The translations under genes and the position numbers were made by a program. A stretch of 64,000 nt of DNA from Uliginosibacterium aquaticum (GTDB lineage: Bacteria; Pseudomonadota; Gammaproteobacteria; Burkholderiales; Rhodocyclaceae), in contig NZ_JABCSC020000001.1 in NCBI RefSeq assembly GCF_012972705.2, forward strand, positions 682,001-746,000, read 5' to 3'. A model generated the notes under the pieces. That model ran no database searches. It saw nothing but the letters and a program-made list of their open reading frames with translations, and was not told where the DNA came from. This document shows positions 29,793 through 38,248 of the stretch, in pieces. Numbering within the stretch: position 1 is the first letter of the stretch; each line of letters starts with the position of its first letter.

Positions 29793-31229
29793 ATGCTGAT
29801 CCGTAGAACCCTGCAGACGCTCCCGGCTCAGCTGCTGAGTCCGCTGGCGCAATTCGCTTCAGTACTGATCTGGACGCATATCGCCAGTTCCGACACGATT
29901 GGTGCCGCCACGCTGATCACCGGGCAGCAGGAACTGGTCCGCGCGCTCTTTTTGGGTTGGTGGTCGCAATATGCCTTGCGTTTCGTGGGCGAGCAGGGTG
30001 CGGCAATCGAACGCTTCGCCAGCACATCTGTCCGTGTTCTTGCTGTCTCGGCCGTCGCGCAGATGGTGTTTGCGCTGTGTTTGCTAGTCTGGCTAGTCTC
30101 TGCCCAGCCATCCGGCTTGCTGGTGCTGGGCACTGCGGCCTTTGTTGCGCTCAGGGGCATCAATCAGCATCAGGCTACCGTGGCGGCAGCTCTTGGCCGG
30201 GCGCTGGATTACAACGTGCTCTCCCTTTGCGGGCCAGTGCTGGGCCTTGGGCTCGGCTGCGCAATGCTGCTCGCCTATGGCGACAATCCCGCCTTCCCCG
30301 TGCTGGGTTATGCCGCTGGGGAAGCGCTAGGGGGGGTGTATTCGCTTAGGCGTGCTTCTTGGGTCGGTGTTGATAATGGTTTTGATCGACCGATTCTGCG
30401 TCAAGCCTTTGAGTATGGCGCGCCTCTACTGCTCTCCGGTGTGCTGGCCTGGCTGGCTGTCAATCTCACGCGCTATCTGGTTGACTACCGCCTTGGCTTG
30501 GCTGCCGCTGGCCAGTTCGCAGTGGGGTTCGGCCTCGGTCAGCGCGCAGCCGCTATCGCCGCCATGCTAGTCACGGCAGCGGCTTTGCCCATGGCGATCC
30601 GGCGCATGCAGGAGTCTGGCCTTGAGCGTTCCATGCAGCAGTTGGCTGATAACTGCGCCTTGTTGCTGGCTGTGATGCTGCCCAGCCTGCTCGGTTTGCA
30701 TCTGGTGAGCCCGGACCTCATCCGTCTCGCCGTTTCTTCAGATTTTCAGCAGAGCACCCAGGCCATCCTTCCTTGGGCATTGATCAGCGGCGGGATGTTC
30801 GCCTTCATCTACAACTACCTGAACCACTATTTTCTGGTCACCGTGCGCCCGCGCCCGCTTGTTCTTGTGGATGTGAGCCTGGTTGTGCTGACCTTCGCTT
30901 TGTTTTTTCCGTGCATGGCTTTGTGGGGGCTATCGGGCGGCGTTGTGGCCATGGCGCTGGCTGCATCTGGCGTAGCCGGAGCCATGCTTTTTTATCTGGT
31001 GGGCAGGCGCGAGCTGCAATTTCCCACCGCGCATTGTCTGAAGGTTAGCGCCTGCTGTGCGGTGATGGCCGGCGCCATTCTGATCAAGCCGGTGCTGGCA
31101 GAGCGCCTGCTGAATCTTGCCGGCAACATCATGGTGGGCGGGCTGGCTTATGTGCTGGCCATGATGCTCGCCTACCACCGCATGCTCCGTTCCATGCTGC
31201 AACAGCGGCGAGCGCCCGCCCGGAGTTGA
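29793..31229 (+). CDS. Wzx-like polysaccharide flippase
   Basis: The 478-residue protein is hydrophobic throughout, with about 12-14 membrane segments spread evenly, as in the MATE/Wzx (polysaccharide biosynthesis protein) superfamily. An N-terminal IRRTLQTLPAQLLSPLAQFASVLIW is typical. It would flip undecaprenyl-linked EPS units to the periplasmic face. Composition returns to GC-rich here. It is followed 4 bp later by the Wzy/VpsF-like gene. Assignment rests on topology and position; sequence motifs in this family are weak. Confidence 0.8.
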   Translation: MLIRRTLQTLPAQLLSPLAQFASVLIWTHIASSDTIGAATLITGQQELVRALFLGWWSQYALRFVGEQGAAIERFASTSVRVLAVSAVAQMVFALCLLVWLVSAQPSGLLVLGTAAFVALRGINQHQATVAAALGRALDYNVLSLCGPVLGLGLGCAMLLAYGDNPAFPVLGYAAGEALGGVYSLRRASWVGVDNGFDRPILRQAFEYGAPLLLSGVLAWLAVNLTRYLVDYRLGLAAAGQFAVGFGLGQRAAAIAAMLVTAAALPMAIRRMQESGLERSMQQLADNCALLLAVMLPSLLGLHLVSPDLIRLAVSSDFQQSTQAILPWALISGGMFAFIYNYLNHYFLVTVRPRPLVLVDVSLVVLTFALFFPCMALWGLSGGVVAMALAASGVAGAMLFYLVGRRELQFPTAHCLKVSACCAVMAGAILIKPVLAERLLNLAGNIMVGGLAYVLAMMLAYHRMLRSMLQQRRAPARS

Positions 31230-31233
31230 CGAC

Positions 31234-32544
31234 GTGAATATGAATCCCCAACAGCCCTTTTTGTACAAAGGGGGCTTGCCCTTCCTGCCTTACTTTTTGC
31301 TGCTCTTGTCCGTAGCCCTGATCATCGGTGCTTCCGGCAATCTTTTGGCGCTTTGGGGTTACAACTACGCCGGGCTGGGCGGGAACCCGATAGAAAAGAT
31401 TCACCCCTCCACCTTTACCCTGATCGCAGCTTTGCTGTCGCTGCTGGGCTATCGAAATGGCGCCCAGCGCTTGCAGGCGGGTTTGTTGCAGCCGGCCATC
31501 TTCACCAGCCTGTGTTGCAGCCTTCTGGCGATTGTTTATGCCCAGCTGGTATTGAAGCAGCCGCTCTCTGGTCTGATCGTCAGCTGGCTGACGCCCGTCT
31601 TGCTGCTGGCGCTCCTGCTTCAGATGAACCGCAGCCAGGCCCTGCGGCTGGAATATCTATTGCATGCACTAATGCTGGTGAATTCCATCATGGGGGTGAT
31701 CGAGTTTGTGCAGGGCTCCGCACTCGTGCCGCCGGTATTGCTTGATTACACCGGTTCCGGGGCAGAACTTGATGTGTCTGAATGGGGGGAGTGGCGCGCT
31801 TCAGGCCTGTTTGGCCACCCCCTGGCCGCAACCCTTGCCTGCGGCCTTGTGGTAGTGGCGGTGTATGCCCTGATCTGTTTTCGTCGGGCGAGTCGCCTGC
31901 AGATCTTCACGCTTCTGCATTGCCTGGCCGTGATGCCCCTGTTCGGTGGCCGCACCAGTATTTTTGCAACCATCCTCTTCGTGTTGTTGATGAGCCTGGC
32001 CCGGCTGTGGCTCGATTTCTCGGGGAAAACAGACAACCGCATCGATCTCTTCAAAGTGTTGTGTGCTGTCTTTGCGCTGCTATGCGCAGCACTCTGGGCG
32101 TATCAGGCTGGCATGCTGGATCCTTTGCTTGAGCGGCTGCAGGACGACAAAGGGAGTGGGCAGACCCGGTTTTCTGCGCTTGAGATTGTTGCGGACACCT
32201 CTTGGTTGGAGTTGTTCTTTGGGGATTTTAAAGGGCTACTTCCTTACCGGCAGGTGGTGTTTGGAACCATTTACGGCATTGAGATTTTTTGGGTAGGAAT
32301 GCTCCTGATTTATGGTGCACTGGCAAGCGTATTTATTTTTATAGGATGTTGGCGCGCCTTGTGCTTGTGCGCGGAGACTTATTCATCTCTGGCGTGGTGG
32401 CCTATCACCTTCTTTTTCTTCGCTATTTCTTCAGGTGTCGGCCTAACCGTGAAGTCGACTGCTTTTTCTTTTTTGATGATTGTTTTTGTTTTTATGCTGT
32501 GCAGTCGTCGGTCGGGTGGCGTTGAGGAGAGTCTCAGTGCTTGA
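31234..32544 (+). CDS. Wzy/VpsF-like polysaccharide polymerase or ligase candidate
   Basis: The 436-residue protein has 10-12 membrane segments and a periplasmic loop between about residues 172 and 195 (SGAELDVSEWGEWRASGLFGHP), which resembles the VpsF group of O-antigen-polymerase-like proteins. The GRTS motif after MPLFGG (about 233-236) is common there. It may join EPS units or ligate the chain. The GTG at 31234 is used; an in-frame ATG lies two codons on. The last ~300 bp become T-rich and lead into the next AT-rich gene. Confidence 0.72.
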   Translation: MNMNPQQPFLYKGGLPFLPYFLLLLSVALIIGASGNLLALWGYNYAGLGGNPIEKIHPSTFTLIAALLSLLGYRNGAQRLQAGLLQPAIFTSLCCSLLAIVYAQLVLKQPLSGLIVSWLTPVLLLALLLQMNRSQALRLEYLLHALMLVNSIMGVIEFVQGSALVPPVLLDYTGSGAELDVSEWGEWRASGLFGHPLAATLACGLVVVAVYALICFRRASRLQIFTLLHCLAVMPLFGGRTSIFATILFVLLMSLARLWLDFSGKTDNRIDLFKVLCAVFALLCAALWAYQAGMLDPLLERLQDDKGSGQTRFSALEIVADTSWLELFFGDFKGLLPYRQVVFGTIYGIEIFWVGMLLIYGALASVFIFIGCWRALCLCAETYSSLAWWPITFFFFAISSGVGLTVKSTAFSFLMIVFVFMLCSRRSGGVEESLSA

Positions 32545-33532
32545 AGAAAAAATACGGTGGATCGATTGTGCCAAGGGGGTTGGAATACTTCTTGTTGTTT
32601 ACGGACATGTTGCGCGAGGTTTGGTTAATGCGGATCTAATGGCTGCTGATGCCTGGTTTCAAGCCGTGGATTCTATTGTTTACTCATTTCATATGCCGCT
32701 TTTCTTTATTATTTCAGGGGTTTTGTTTGAGAAAAGTTTTTTTCGGCATGGTTGGCGCCTTGTTTTTAATCGTGCTGCTTCACTTTTGTATCCGTTCGTG
32801 GTGTGGTCCATTTTTCAGGGGGCGGTAGAGGTTAGCATCTCCCAGTACAAGAATTTTCCCGTGCTCTGGTCAGAAGTTGCTTGGTCTTTGATTTTTCCTC
32901 GCCAACACTTCTGGTATTTGTATGCGCTGTTTTTTTTGAATTTAACTGCCGTTTTGTTGATGGTTTTTAAGCCATCAGGCAAGACCATGGCTGCTTTCCT
33001 GGCTCTTTCTGCGCTGGCTGTTGTCTATGGCCCTGTTTCTCAGTCCTGCCCGCCGCTTAAGTATGTGTGCGGATATTTCTTTTATTTCTTTTTCGGAGTG
33101 GTGCTTTCTCGTCGGCCTGATGCCATTTCCGAAGTCTCCCGCTATGGGCTGCTGGTCTTGGCCGCGAGCATTGCTTTGCAGGGGTGGGGTATCTCTGGGG
33201 TGGTGGTTTCGGAATCCGGGCGCGCCTGGGCTGCGTTGCTTGTGGCTTTGGTATGTTCGCAGGCTGTTTTTATTTTTTCGTTTTTGTCGCGAGGGAGGTT
33301 GGCGAAGTGCCTGGCATTTCTGGGGTTGAACTCCCTTTATATTTATCTGATGCACGTTGTTTTTGCTTCCGGATTCCGGATTGTTTTAGCCAAGGTTCTG
33401 GGTGTCAACACGGCGTGGCTTCATCTTTTTATGGGGTGCGTGATTGGTGTGGGTGTTCCGTGCGTGATTCGTGCCTTGTTGAAAGAAAGAATTGATTTTC
33501 TATTTGATTTTCGCCGCTGGTCATTGAGGTAA
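32537..33532 (+). CDS. Acyltransferase-3 family membrane protein
   Basis: The 331-residue protein begins LEEKIRWIDCAKGVGILLVVYGHVARG, the acyltransferase-3 signature with the conserved His (residue 23). FHMPLFFIISGVLFEKSF (about 54-71) and about ten membrane helices follow. It likely adds acetyl or another acyl group to the EPS. GTG 32537 is chosen because GGAG precedes it and the family N-terminus starts there; it overlaps the upstream stop by 8 bp. The gene is AT-rich compared with the locus average. Confidence 0.87.
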   Translation: MLEEKIRWIDCAKGVGILLVVYGHVARGLVNADLMAADAWFQAVDSIVYSFHMPLFFIISGVLFEKSFFRHGWRLVFNRAASLLYPFVVWSIFQGAVEVSISQYKNFPVLWSEVAWSLIFPRQHFWYLYALFFLNLTAVLLMVFKPSGKTMAAFLALSALAVVYGPVSQSCPPLKYVCGYFFYFFFGVVLSRRPDAISEVSRYGLLVLAASIALQGWGISGVVVSESGRAWAALLVALVCSQAVFIFSFLSRGRLAKCLAFLGLNSLYIYLMHVVFASGFRIVLAKVLGVNTAWLHLFMGCVIGVGVPCVIRALLKERIDFLFDFRRWSLR

Positions 33533-33540
33533 CCGTTGTT

Positions 33541-34539
33541 GTGACAGAAATTGTTCAAAAGAATGATCGGCGTCTGGAGGTTGATACGCTTCGCGGCTTG
33601 GCGTGTTTGTTGCTAGTGTTTTATCACGTGGTTGGAAGCAGCGCGGCGTCAGGGCTTCATGTCGAAAAAGGCGTGCTGCGAGAATTCAATGATTTGCTCG
33701 TTCATGTACGGATGCCCATTTTTACGGTGCTTTCCGGGTTTGTTTATGGCGCAAGGCCATTTTCTGGCGGGTTTTTCGAGTTCTTGGTCGGCAAGGCCAA
33801 GCGGCTGTTGGTGCCTATGCTTTTTGTCGGGACTTTTTTTGCGCTTATTCAGAGTTTTGTGCCTGGTTCGAATCATCGTGTCGAGAGCTGGTTGCTTTTG
33901 CATGTGATTCCGTATGCACACTTCTGGTTTGTTGAGTCATTGTTCCTGATCTTTGTTGTGGTGGCAGTGCTGGAGTACTGGCAGAAAATAACGGATGGGA
34001 GATCGTTCTTTTTTGTATTATTGATTGCTGTTTTACTGATGCTCTCGGGGGCTGGTTTTGAATACTTTTCGGTCAAAGGGGCCGTTTATCTGTTTCCCTA
34101 TTTTATGTTTGGTTTGTTGCTGAAAAGATTCGCCTTGCTGGATGGGGTGGGGCGAGCTGCAGGTGTTTGCGTGCTGGCGGTCGTTTTTGTTTGCATGCTT
34201 GTCTGGGGTGAGCGCATCGGGACTGATCGTCAAAGTGTGGCGTCGCTGGTGGTGGCGGTTTCTTCTGTTTCGGCACTGTATGCGATGAGGCTGAAATTTT
34301 ACTGGTTGGCGTGGGTAGGGGTTCGGTCATATTCAATATATCTTTATCACGTTTTTTTTGCCGCTGGGGCCAGGATTTTAAGTGCCTCTATGGAGGTTGA
34401 TTCTCTTGGTGCGATGGTGGTGCTTGGAGTGGTGTGTGGTGTTTTGGGTCCGATTCTGGTTGAGCATCTCGTGCCCGATTACTCGTTCAGTCGCCGGCTG
34501 TTTCTCGGCGCTTCTGTTAAACGTGATCGTGCTAAATAA
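33541..34539 (+). CDS. Acyltransferase-3 family membrane protein
   Basis: The 332-residue protein has RRLEVDTLRGLACLLLVFYHVVG (Arg18, His28) and VRMPIFTVLSGFVYG, the acyltransferase-3 pattern, with about ten membrane helices. It is the third such gene in 6 kb. The GTG start is 8 bp after the previous stop. It is AT-rich like the previous gene. The two neighbours are only loosely alike beyond family motifs, so they may act at different positions or with different acyl groups. Confidence 0.87.
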   Translation: MTEIVQKNDRRLEVDTLRGLACLLLVFYHVVGSSAASGLHVEKGVLREFNDLLVHVRMPIFTVLSGFVYGARPFSGGFFEFLVGKAKRLLVPMLFVGTFFALIQSFVPGSNHRVESWLLLHVIPYAHFWFVESLFLIFVVVAVLEYWQKITDGRSFFFVLLIAVLLMLSGAGFEYFSVKGAVYLFPYFMFGLLLKRFALLDGVGRAAGVCVLAVVFVCMLVWGERIGTDRQSVASLVVAVSSVSALYAMRLKFYWLAWVGVRSYSIYLYHVFFAAGARILSASMEVDSLGAMVVLGVVCGVLGPILVEHLVPDYSFSRRLFLGASVKRDRAK

Positions 34540-34573
34540 GTTTTATGATCACGACTGTTTTTGAAGGCTGCGC

Positions 34574-35668
34574 ATGCAACGAAGACAATTTCTAATGGGG
34601 TGTCTTTTCTATTCCGCTCAGGCTTCCGCTCTCGGGGGCTCTGATACATGGGAGAGACGTCTGGCTGGGCGTGTGGGCGCTTCTATTCAGGAATCGCTCA
34701 CTGAAATTCTTCGCAGACGCGGCCTTTGTTTTGGATCTTCCATTGACATGGAGGCTCTTCAAGATCCGGAATATGCGCTTTTGCTACGGCATCACTGCGG
34801 CGTATTCACAACTGATTTGAATATGAAGTTCGGACAGTTGCGTCCGAGGGTGGATGTTCTTGATTACAGAAAAGCTGATGCTTTAGTTAACTTTGCTGCG
34901 GAGGCTGGGGTTCCACTCCGTGGGCATACGCTGGTTTGGAATGAAGGTCTGCCGGAATGGGCTAAGGGTTTGAGTCATCAAGAGGCGGCTTACTGGATGG
35001 AACGTCACATTGATGAAGTGGCCGGGCGTTACGCTGGGCGCATGCATTCTTGGGATGTGGTGAATGAGCCTTTCTGGCCGGATCATCGCGAGGCCGGCGG
35101 CTATCGCAAGGGTGTCTGGTACAACGCCATGGGGCCAGGCTATATCGCCCGCGCTTTCAGGGCGGCGGCGAAGGCGGATCCGAAGGCCCGTCTTTGCTTG
35201 AATGAGGCCTGGGTCGAGCGTGCTACGCCGATGGCGGACAAGGTGCGCCAAGGCTTGTTGCGTACTGTTCGGGAGTTGCTGGATGCCGGGGTGCGGATTG
35301 ATGCGGTGGGCTTGCAGTGCCATCTGAATCCCGGACCTTCTTTGCGCTTGGATGTGCTTTCGGATTTCATCACAGAACTGGATGAGTTTCCGGTGGACGT
35401 CTACATCACCGAGTTGGATGTACAGGATGGAATGCTCCGGAAAACGCTCGCGAATCCAGATGAATTTGTGGGGGATTTGTATGGGCGGTTTGCCCGAACA
35501 GTACTTGCGCACCGAAATGTGAAGCTGATCAGTTGCTGGCAGTTGTCTGATAAGTATTCGGGTATCCGCAAGGAGGGCAGTGCGGTGAAGCCGCTTCCGT
35601 TTGATCAGGACATGCAGCCCAATCCTGCGTATTACGCTTTGCGCGATGCTTTTCTGGCAATTCGGTGA
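34574..35668 (+). CDS. Glycoside hydrolase family 10 protein (xylanase-like), exported
   Basis: The 364-residue protein has a GH10 (beta/alpha)8 domain with RGHTLVW (116-122), the acid/base Glu165 in WDVVNEPF, GLQCH (246-250) and the nucleophile Glu280 in YITELDV. Both catalytic residues are intact. The N-terminus MQRRQFLMGC is Tat-like (RRQFL) and has a Cys at 10 that might be lipidated. GH10 enzymes cleave beta-1,4-xylan or related beta-glycans with retention. Inside an EPS locus, the likely substrate is the locus's own polymer: chain trimming, release or length control. That role is inference. Confidence 0.88.
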   Translation: MQRRQFLMGCLFYSAQASALGGSDTWERRLAGRVGASIQESLTEILRRRGLCFGSSIDMEALQDPEYALLLRHHCGVFTTDLNMKFGQLRPRVDVLDYRKADALVNFAAEAGVPLRGHTLVWNEGLPEWAKGLSHQEAAYWMERHIDEVAGRYAGRMHSWDVVNEPFWPDHREAGGYRKGVWYNAMGPGYIARAFRAAAKADPKARLCLNEAWVERATPMADKVRQGLLRTVRELLDAGVRIDAVGLQCHLNPGPSLRLDVLSDFITELDEFPVDVYITELDVQDGMLRKTLANPDEFVGDLYGRFARTVLAHRNVKLISCWQLSDKYSGIRKEGSAVKPLPFDQDMQPNPAYYALRDAFLAIR

Positions 35669-35788
35669 GCGGCGCTTTTCTCCGCGCTGCTAGTTTTGTC
35701 CTGTCTGATGCGCCGAAAGAAGCGACTTTTTTAAAGTTTTTTGGTGCTGAATCATTTAACTTTTCGTGTGTTAACAACGAGTCTTGAT

Positions 35789-37153
35789 ATGAGCAAACTG
35801 ACGTGTTTCAAAGCCTATGACATTCGTGGCGAACTCGGCCCGGAGCTGAATGCCGACATCGCTTACCGCATCGGCCGCGCCTACGGCGAATATCTCAAGC
35901 CCAAGAGCGTTGTGGTGGGCGGGGATGTGCGCGCCACCTCCGAAGAGCTGAAGCTGGCGCTGGCCAATGGTTTGATGGATGCCGGTGTGGATGTGATTGA
36001 TCTGGGCATGACCGGCACCGAGGAAATTTACTTCGCGACTTTCCATCTTGGCGTGGATGGCGGGGTGGAGGTGACGGCGAGCCATAACCCGATCAATTAC
36101 AACGGGATGAAGCTGGTGAAGGCTGGCAGCCAGCCGATCAGTGGCGACACGGGGCTCTTTGAGATCCAACGCCTGGCCGAGGCGAATACCTTCGGGCCGG
36201 TGGGCCAGCGCGGCTCGCTGACCCGGCAGAGCACGCTGGATGCGTATGTGCAGCACCTGCTGGGCTATATCCGCCCGGCGAACCTGAAGCCGCTGAAGCT
36301 GGTGGTGAATGCCGGCAATGGCGCGGCGGGGCATGTGGTGGATGCTATTGAGGCGGTGTTCGCGAAGCTGGATGTGCCGGTGGAGTTCATCAAGGTGCAT
36401 CACGCGCCGGATGCCACTTTCCCGAACGGCATCCCGAATCCGCTGTTGCCGGAGAATCGCTCTGCCACGCGCGATGCGGTGATCGCGCACGGGGCGGACA
36501 TGGGCATTGCCTGGGATGGCGATTTCGATCGCTGCTTCCTCTTTGATGAAACCGGTGAGTTCATCGAGGGCTACTACATCGTGGGTCTGCTCGCAGAGGC
36601 CTTCCTGAAGAAGAATCCGGGCCAGAAGATCATTCACGACCCGCGCCTGACCTGGAACACGGTGGGCGTAGTGGCCGAAGCGGGCGGCATTCCGGTGCAG
36701 AGCAAGACGGGCCACGCTTTCATCAAGGAGCGCATGCGGCTTGAGGATGCGGTGTATGGCGGCGAGATGAGCGCCCACCATTACTTCCGTGATTTCGCGT
36801 ATTGCGACAGCGGCATGATCCCCTGGCTGCTGGTGGCGGAACTGCTGTGCGTGCGCGGCGAGAAGCTCTCGGCGCTGGTGGCCGAGCGGATCGCGAAGTT
36901 CCCGTCTTCCGGCGAGATCAACAGCAAGGTGAAGGATGCTGCGGCGATCATTCGTCAGGCTGAGGCGCGCTACGGCAAGGATGCGCTGCTGGTGGACCAC
37001 ACGGATGGCTTGTCGGTGGAGTTCGCCGAGTGGCGTTTCAACCTGCGCATGTCCAACACCGAGCCGGTGATCCGCCTGAACGTGGAAAGCCGTGGCAACT
37101 CGGCACTTTTGCACGCTAGCACTGAGGAGCTGTTGGCGTTTATTCGCATTTGA
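35789..37153 (+). CDS. manB: Phosphomannomutase/phosphoglucomutase
   Basis: The 454-residue alpha-D-phosphohexomutase starts [14 protein letters not shown]. It has the phosphoserine loop [13 protein letters not shown] (about 97-109), the metal-binding [11 protein letters not shown] (about 246-256), [12 protein letters not shown], the sugar-specificity loop, and a C-terminal [14 protein letters not shown] phosphate-binding motif. It interconverts hexose-6-P and hexose-1-P and feeds GDP-mannose and glucose-1-P for the dTDP-sugar genes. ATG 35789 gives the family N-terminus; extension to 35741 enters AT-rich spacer. Confidence 0.93.
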   Translation: MSKLTCFKAYDIRGELGPELNADIAYRIGRAYGEYLKPKSVVVGGDVRATSEELKLALANGLMDAGVDVIDLGMTGTEEIYFATFHLGVDGGVEVTASHNPINYNGMKLVKAGSQPISGDTGLFEIQRLAEANTFGPVGQRGSLTRQSTLDAYVQHLLGYIRPANLKPLKLVVNAGNGAAGHVVDAIEAVFAKLDVPVEFIKVHHAPDATFPNGIPNPLLPENRSATRDAVIAHGADMGIAWDGDFDRCFLFDETGEFIEGYYIVGLLAEAFLKKNPGQKIIHDPRLTWNTVGVVAEAGGIPVQSKTGHAFIKERMRLEDAVYGGEMSAHHYFRDFAYCDSGMIPWLLVAELLCVRGEKLSALVAERIAKFPSSGEINSKVKDAAAIIRQAEARYGKDALLVDHTDGLSVEFAEWRFNLRMSNTEPVIRLNVESRGNSALLHASTEELLAFIRI

Positions 37154-37407
37154 TTTCAGCGCTGCTCTTGTTTTGGCTCGTATGGCTTTTGGTCATTGAA
37201 TGGAGGGGCGCGTATGTGTGTCAGGTTGAATCTCGGGGGGCTTGGGCGTGTTTCTAATAGGGGCGCTTCTATGTTTAGTGGGCGTCTGCGTCAATTTACT
37301 TAATGTGTGAATTTTGCCCTGTTTGGTGAGAAGTTGAGTCCTGTCAATCAGGTGTGATCGGTATACTTTGCAGCGTTTATAGCCCGAATTTGATACAGGG
37401 GGATGGA
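37154..37407. other. Intergenic region with probable promoter
   Basis: 254 bp with no gene. A TATACT -10-like box lies at 37362-37367, about 40 bp before the next ATG. Confidence 0.45.
37362..37367 (+). promoter_or_regulatory. Candidate -10 box (TATACT)
   Basis: A good -10 match, 40 bp upstream of the ATG at 37408. No -35 at ideal spacing; CTGTCA is 15 bp upstream. Confidence 0.35.
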
Positions 37408-37863
37408 ATGTCCGTAATGAACAAGATTTCCGTGCTGACCTTGGCGCTGGCAACCATGGTGAGTGGTGTTGCTTTTGCGCAGGGCGCTCCGAAGGCCCCC
37501 AGTGCTCTGGGCGCCAAGGTGGCCGCCGAAGTGAAGGCTGGCAAGACGGCTGAGCAGATCGCCAAGGCGCTGAAGGCTGATGGTGCTGATGCAGGCCAGA
37601 TCGCAGCAGCGCTGCTGGAAGCTGGCGTGCCGCCGGCTCAAGCTCAGGCTGCCATGGTGGCTGCCGGAGTGCCGGCCCAGCAAGCTTCGAACGCGCTGGT
37701 GGCTGCTGGCGCTGACCCGATCGCAGTGGCGGGTGGCCCGACGGCGGCCGGCCCGAACTCGGGTGCTCAGGGGGCTCCTGGCGTAACGGGTGGTTCGAAT
37801 CAGGCGCCGACCCTGAATGCCCCGTCCTTTGGTGGCGGCGGCGGTGGCGCCAGCCGCAGCTGA
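37408..37863 (+). CDS. Exported Ala-rich protein with 14-residue tandem repeats
   Basis: The 151-residue protein has a clear signal peptide (KISVLTLALATMVSGVAFA, cleavage near residue 24). Residues 44-99 form four tandem 14-residue repeats: AGKTAEQIAKALKA, DGADAGQIAAALLE, AGVPPAQAQAAMVA and AGVPAQQASNALVA. The consensus is (A/D)Gxx(A/P)xQxAxALxA, likely one helix plus a turn per repeat. The tail is Gly/Pro/Ala-rich and ends in six glycines. I do not recognise the family. ATG 37408 follows GGGGG; ATG 37417 is possible. It lies between manB and the second Wzy-like gene, which suggests an envelope or matrix role, but that is a guess. Confidence 0.75.
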   Translation: MSVMNKISVLTLALATMVSGVAFAQGAPKAPSALGAKVAAEVKAGKTAEQIAKALKADGADAGQIAAALLEAGVPPAQAQAAMVAAGVPAQQASNALVAAGADPIAVAGGPTAAGPNSGAQGAPGVTGGSNQAPTLNAPSFGGGGGGASRS

Positions 37864-37936
37864 CTCTTCGCGATGCCGCGCAAATGGCAGCTACGGCTGC
37901 CATTTTCTTTGGCTGTTTGCGTAGCAGCCGAGGTTT

Positions 37937-38152
37937 GTTGGGCCGGCTTCAGCCGGCTGGGCTCTGGGTGGAAGTGGGATATGCGGCTGAAGCCGCACCT
38001 ATGGAGGCTATCGGGCTGTTGGGTGAGGGTTTTGTAGGGCCGGCTTCAGCCGGCTGGGCTCTGGGTGGAAGTGGGATATGCGGCTGAAGCCGCACCTACG
38101 GAGGCCGTCGGGCTGATGGGTGAGGGTTTTGTAGGGCCGGCTTCAGCCGGCG
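37937..38152. repeat. REP/BIME array F (97-bp period)
   Basis: Forward REPs at 37937 (GTTG head), 38034 and 38131, each 97 bp apart, with two inverted partners. The third forward REP has no inverted partner. It fills most of the 385-bp gap before the Wzy-like gene. Confidence 0.9.
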
Positions 38153-38248
38153 GGGCCCGGGTTGGCTGTGTGGCGCGCGGATGGATCCGCAGCGACGAGA
38201 TCGGGTTGATGTTCTCTATGATGTGAATTTTGATCGGAACCGGATTGC

